From Burkholderiales bacterium (GTDB lineage Bacteria; Pseudomonadota; Gammaproteobacteria; Burkholderiales; Burkholderiaceae_C), in contig JANYCG010000210.1 of NCBI GenBank assembly GCA_025360385.1, positions 1 through 34,547 of the forward strand: a stretch of DNA of 34,547 bases, in the 5' to 3' direction. Each line of letters begins with the position of its first letter. Position 1 is the stretch's first letter. A program made the translations under genes and the position numbers. Under the pieces are notes generated by a model. It was not told the DNA's origin and did no database searches. It saw nothing but the letters and a program-made list of their open reading frames with translations. Shown one piece after another: positions 33,499 to 34,547 of the stretch.

Positions 33499-33579
33499 AT
33501 GCCAACCCTGCGAGAACAATTTCTCGACGATATTGCTCGGAGACAACCTGCGTTTGTGCGCTTGTTGACTCCTGCGTGG
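33499..33579 (+). pseudogene. Stump of a fourth island gene, cut at the right inverted repeat
   Basis: From the ATG at 33499, 21 bp after the MBL gene, the frame reads MPTLREQFLDDIARRQPAFV then RLLTPAW with the island's base composition. It then passes abruptly into the GC-rich inverted-repeat region, where the frame (open to 33765) becomes an Arg/Pro/Ser-rich shadow. I read it as the 5' end of a lost gene; no family is recognisable from about 27 residues. The exact break point is approximate. Confidence 0.45.
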
Positions 33580-33790
33580 CATCCACCCCAGTCCTGCGAG
33601 GCGCATCGACCGCAGCCTCGAAGCGCGGACCGGCCTGGGTCAGGGTCTCGCGCAGCGAGACGACTGAGCCGCGACTGTTTGAACGCAGCGAAGCGAAGTG
33701 AGTTTGAGCGGCGGCCCAGGTCGGGAGCACTGCAGATGGTCGCCCGAAGTGCCTGCGGGCGTTAAGCCTGGCGGGGCTGGGGTGGGTGCC
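33580..33790. other. GC-rich, gene-poor stretch at the right border of the island
   Basis: It contains the right arm of the 40-bp inverted repeat, a stretch with several nested CTTCGCTT/AAGCGAAG-type inverted motifs (about 33681-33705) and a GCCCG...CGGGC hairpin (33742-33760) followed by GTTAAGCC. A diverged counterpart GGCTTAACGTCTGCAGGC lies, inverted, near 30699-30716, so the two island borders resemble each other over more than the 40 bp. I see no gene here. Confidence 0.5.
33604..33643 (-). repeat. Right arm of the 40-bp inverted repeat flanking the island
   Basis: Exact complement of 30858-30897. The segment between the arms is 2706 bp and holds the three AT-rich genes and the stump. 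The opposite orientation means homologous recombination would invert, not delete, the island. Confidence 0.88.
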
Positions 33791-33819
33791 AAGCCAACGG
33801 CCTAAGCTTCCTTCGCCGA

Positions 33820-33825
33820 TAAAAT
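33820..33825 (+). promoter_or_regulatory. Possible -10 element (TAAAAT) for the BrnA-type gene
   Basis: GATAAAATC lies 43 bp upstream of the antitoxin ATG, in the last GC-poor patch before the gene. No convincing -35 box was found at the right distance. Confidence 0.3.
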
Positions 33826-33867
33826 CGAACAGCACAGAATGTCGATTGATTTCAGCAAGGAAAGCCA

Positions 33868-34197
33868 ATGAGCGAGAGCAAAGGCGCTACCACGCGCTTC
33901 GTGGTTGACCCCCAGAACCCGGTGCCCAAGGGGCAATTGCGGGCTTTGACGCGCCGCGTCAAAGCGGCGGACGCACGGCCGATTGATTGCAGCGACATTC
34001 CGGAACTGTCGGATGAGTGGTTCCTGCGTGTCGCCCGCGAAGGTTGCTTGGCCATCATCCCGACCAAAAAACCGATCAGCGTCAAGCTTGACGAAGACGT
34101 GCTGGATTTTTTCAAGGGGCGAGGCAGCCGTTACCAGACCCATATCAACCAGGTACTGCGTGCTTACATGCTGGCGCATCGGGTGCAAGAGTCTTGA
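33868..34197 (+). CDS. BrnA-family type II antitoxin, apparently without its BrnT toxin
   Basis: A 109-residue DNA-binding protein. A variable basic N-terminus is followed by the BrnA signature: IPELSDEWFLRVAREG (about 48-63) and the ribbon-helix-helix end KKPISVKLDEDVLDFFKGRG, then SRYQTHINQVLRAYMLAHRV (about 85-105). BrnA normally neutralises the BrnT ribonuclease encoded just upstream and represses its operon. Here only a 10-codon frame (ATG 33839, reading MSIDFSKESQ, stop overlapping this start as ATGA) precedes it; it might be a relic of a toxin start or chance. The ribosome site AAGGAAAGCC is good. An orphan antitoxin or a free-standing regulator are both possible. Confidence 0.8.
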   Translation: MSESKGATTRFVVDPQNPVPKGQLRALTRRVKAADARPIDCSDIPELSDEWFLRVAREGCLAIIPTKKPISVKLDEDVLDFFKGRGSRYQTHINQVLRAYMLAHRVQES

Positions 34198-34286
34198 TCG
34201 TTGTCCGGTGTCGCTGCTGCGCCGACGGCTTGCGCACAGTAAGCGACTGGAAATTTCGCACTGAGGGAACGCAGGATAATTAGCCC

Positions 34287-34547
34287 ATGAACCCACCCGC
34301 CCTTGACCAACTCAGCGCCCTCAAGCAGTTCACCACGGTCGTTGCCGACACCGGCGACTTCAAGCAGATGGCGGCGTACAAGCCGCAAGACGCGACGACC
34401 AACCCGTCGCTGATCTTGAAGGCGGTGCAAAAGCCCGACTACGCACCCTTGCTCAAGGACACCGTGGCCAAATTCCGGGGCCGCGCTCTGGACGAAATCA
34501 CTGACCGGCTGCTGGTGCGCTTCGGTTGCGAAATTTTGCAGCGGGTG
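34287..34547 (+). CDS. tal: Transaldolase (partial, 5' part)
   Basis: Pentose phosphate enzyme that moves a three-carbon unit between sugar phosphates through a Schiff-base lysine. The 87 codons in the window read [20 protein letters not shown], then [27 protein letters not shown], with the conserved DATTNPSLI segment. The catalytic lysine lies beyond the right edge. AGGATAATTAGCCC precedes the ATG. Together with zwf and hexR on the other side of the importer and island it belongs to hexose phosphate metabolism, which suggests an originally adjacent zwf/tal locus. Confidence 0.93.
   Translation, partial: MNPPALDQLSALKQFTTVVADTGDFKQMAAYKPQDATTNPSLILKAVQKPDYAPLLKDTVAKFRGRALDEITDRLLVRFGCEILQRV

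Noticed and set aside
30699-33767. Integron attC-like core sites (GCTTAAC near 30700 and GTTAAGC near 33761) around the island
   Set aside because: The 7-mers fit the loose core pattern, but no paired simple sites at attC spacing and no integrase gene were found. The flanks are better explained as inverted copies of a repeat.
33482-33868. 128-codon minus-strand frame at the right island border
   Set aside because: It contains the repeated RETLTQAGPRFEAAVD fragment but crosses from GC-rich repeat into AT-rich island sequence. More likely a chance frame over a repeat than an intact gene.
1-34547. CRISPR arrays, tRNA or rRNA genes, complete insertion sequences
   Set aside because: No regularly spaced short repeats, no tRNA-like cloverleaf or rRNA segments, and no transposase or integrase frame were seen on either strand.

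Overview
The window looks like chromosomal DNA from a GC-rich betaproteobacterium, most likely Comamonadaceae close to Rhodoferax or Polaromonas. This rests on the Burkholderiales-type trimeric porin, the Coq7 ubiquinone hydroxylase, the type II secretion gene order, and two families of short dispersed repeats that I associate with this family. The genus is an inference.

Layout: (1) 1-4592, minus strand: a dipeptide-type ABC uptake operon in the order dppB, M20 amidohydrolase, dppA, dppC (cut by the left edge). It reads as import of a peptide or N-acyl amino acid followed by hydrolysis. (2) 4731-5984: a porin with its own terminator. (3) 6215-7193: a fossil toxin-antitoxin module (Phd antitoxin head fused in frame to a PIN toxin tail) behind an intact operator-like palindrome, translationally overlapped with coq7. 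(4) 7321-9491: an OsmC-family protein and threonine deaminase ilvA, divergent across a strong hairpin. (5) 9639-21563: a type II secretion locus, with gspC divergent from gspG-H-I-J-K-L-M-N-D-E-(small membrane protein)-F, followed by a 5'-nucleotidase. (6) 22574-25006, minus strand: zwf and its likely regulator hexR. (7) 25203-30578: an iron/phosphonate-type ABC importer with two tandem paralogous binding proteins, a fused double permease and an ATPase. (8) 30579-33867: an AT-richer accessory island with three tightly packed genes: two conserved-looking proteins of unknown function and a soluble ComEC-like metallo-beta-lactamase-fold hydrolase. It also carries the stump of a fourth gene and is bracketed by a perfect 40-bp inverted repeat. 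(9) 33868-34547: an orphan BrnA-type antitoxin and the 5' part of transaldolase.

Two repeat families run through the window. One is an AT-rich element of about 45 bp (consensus roughly AATAGCT...AGGGACAT.GGC..TTATT). I find eight likely copies, five of them inside coding sequence, including three signal-peptide regions. The other is a GC-rich element of about 84 bp built around CCCCCCGAGGGGG. It sits at co-directional gene junctions (gspG/gspH twice in tandem, gspF/nucleotidase, zwf/hexR). At gspH the tandem copies are read in frame and form an abnormally long prepilin leader.

The best candidate for an undescribed system is the three-gene island at 31065-33477. Its function cannot be read from the sequence; a defence or nucleic-acid-processing role is a hypothesis based on the nuclease-type MBL fold, the base composition and the mobile-looking borders.
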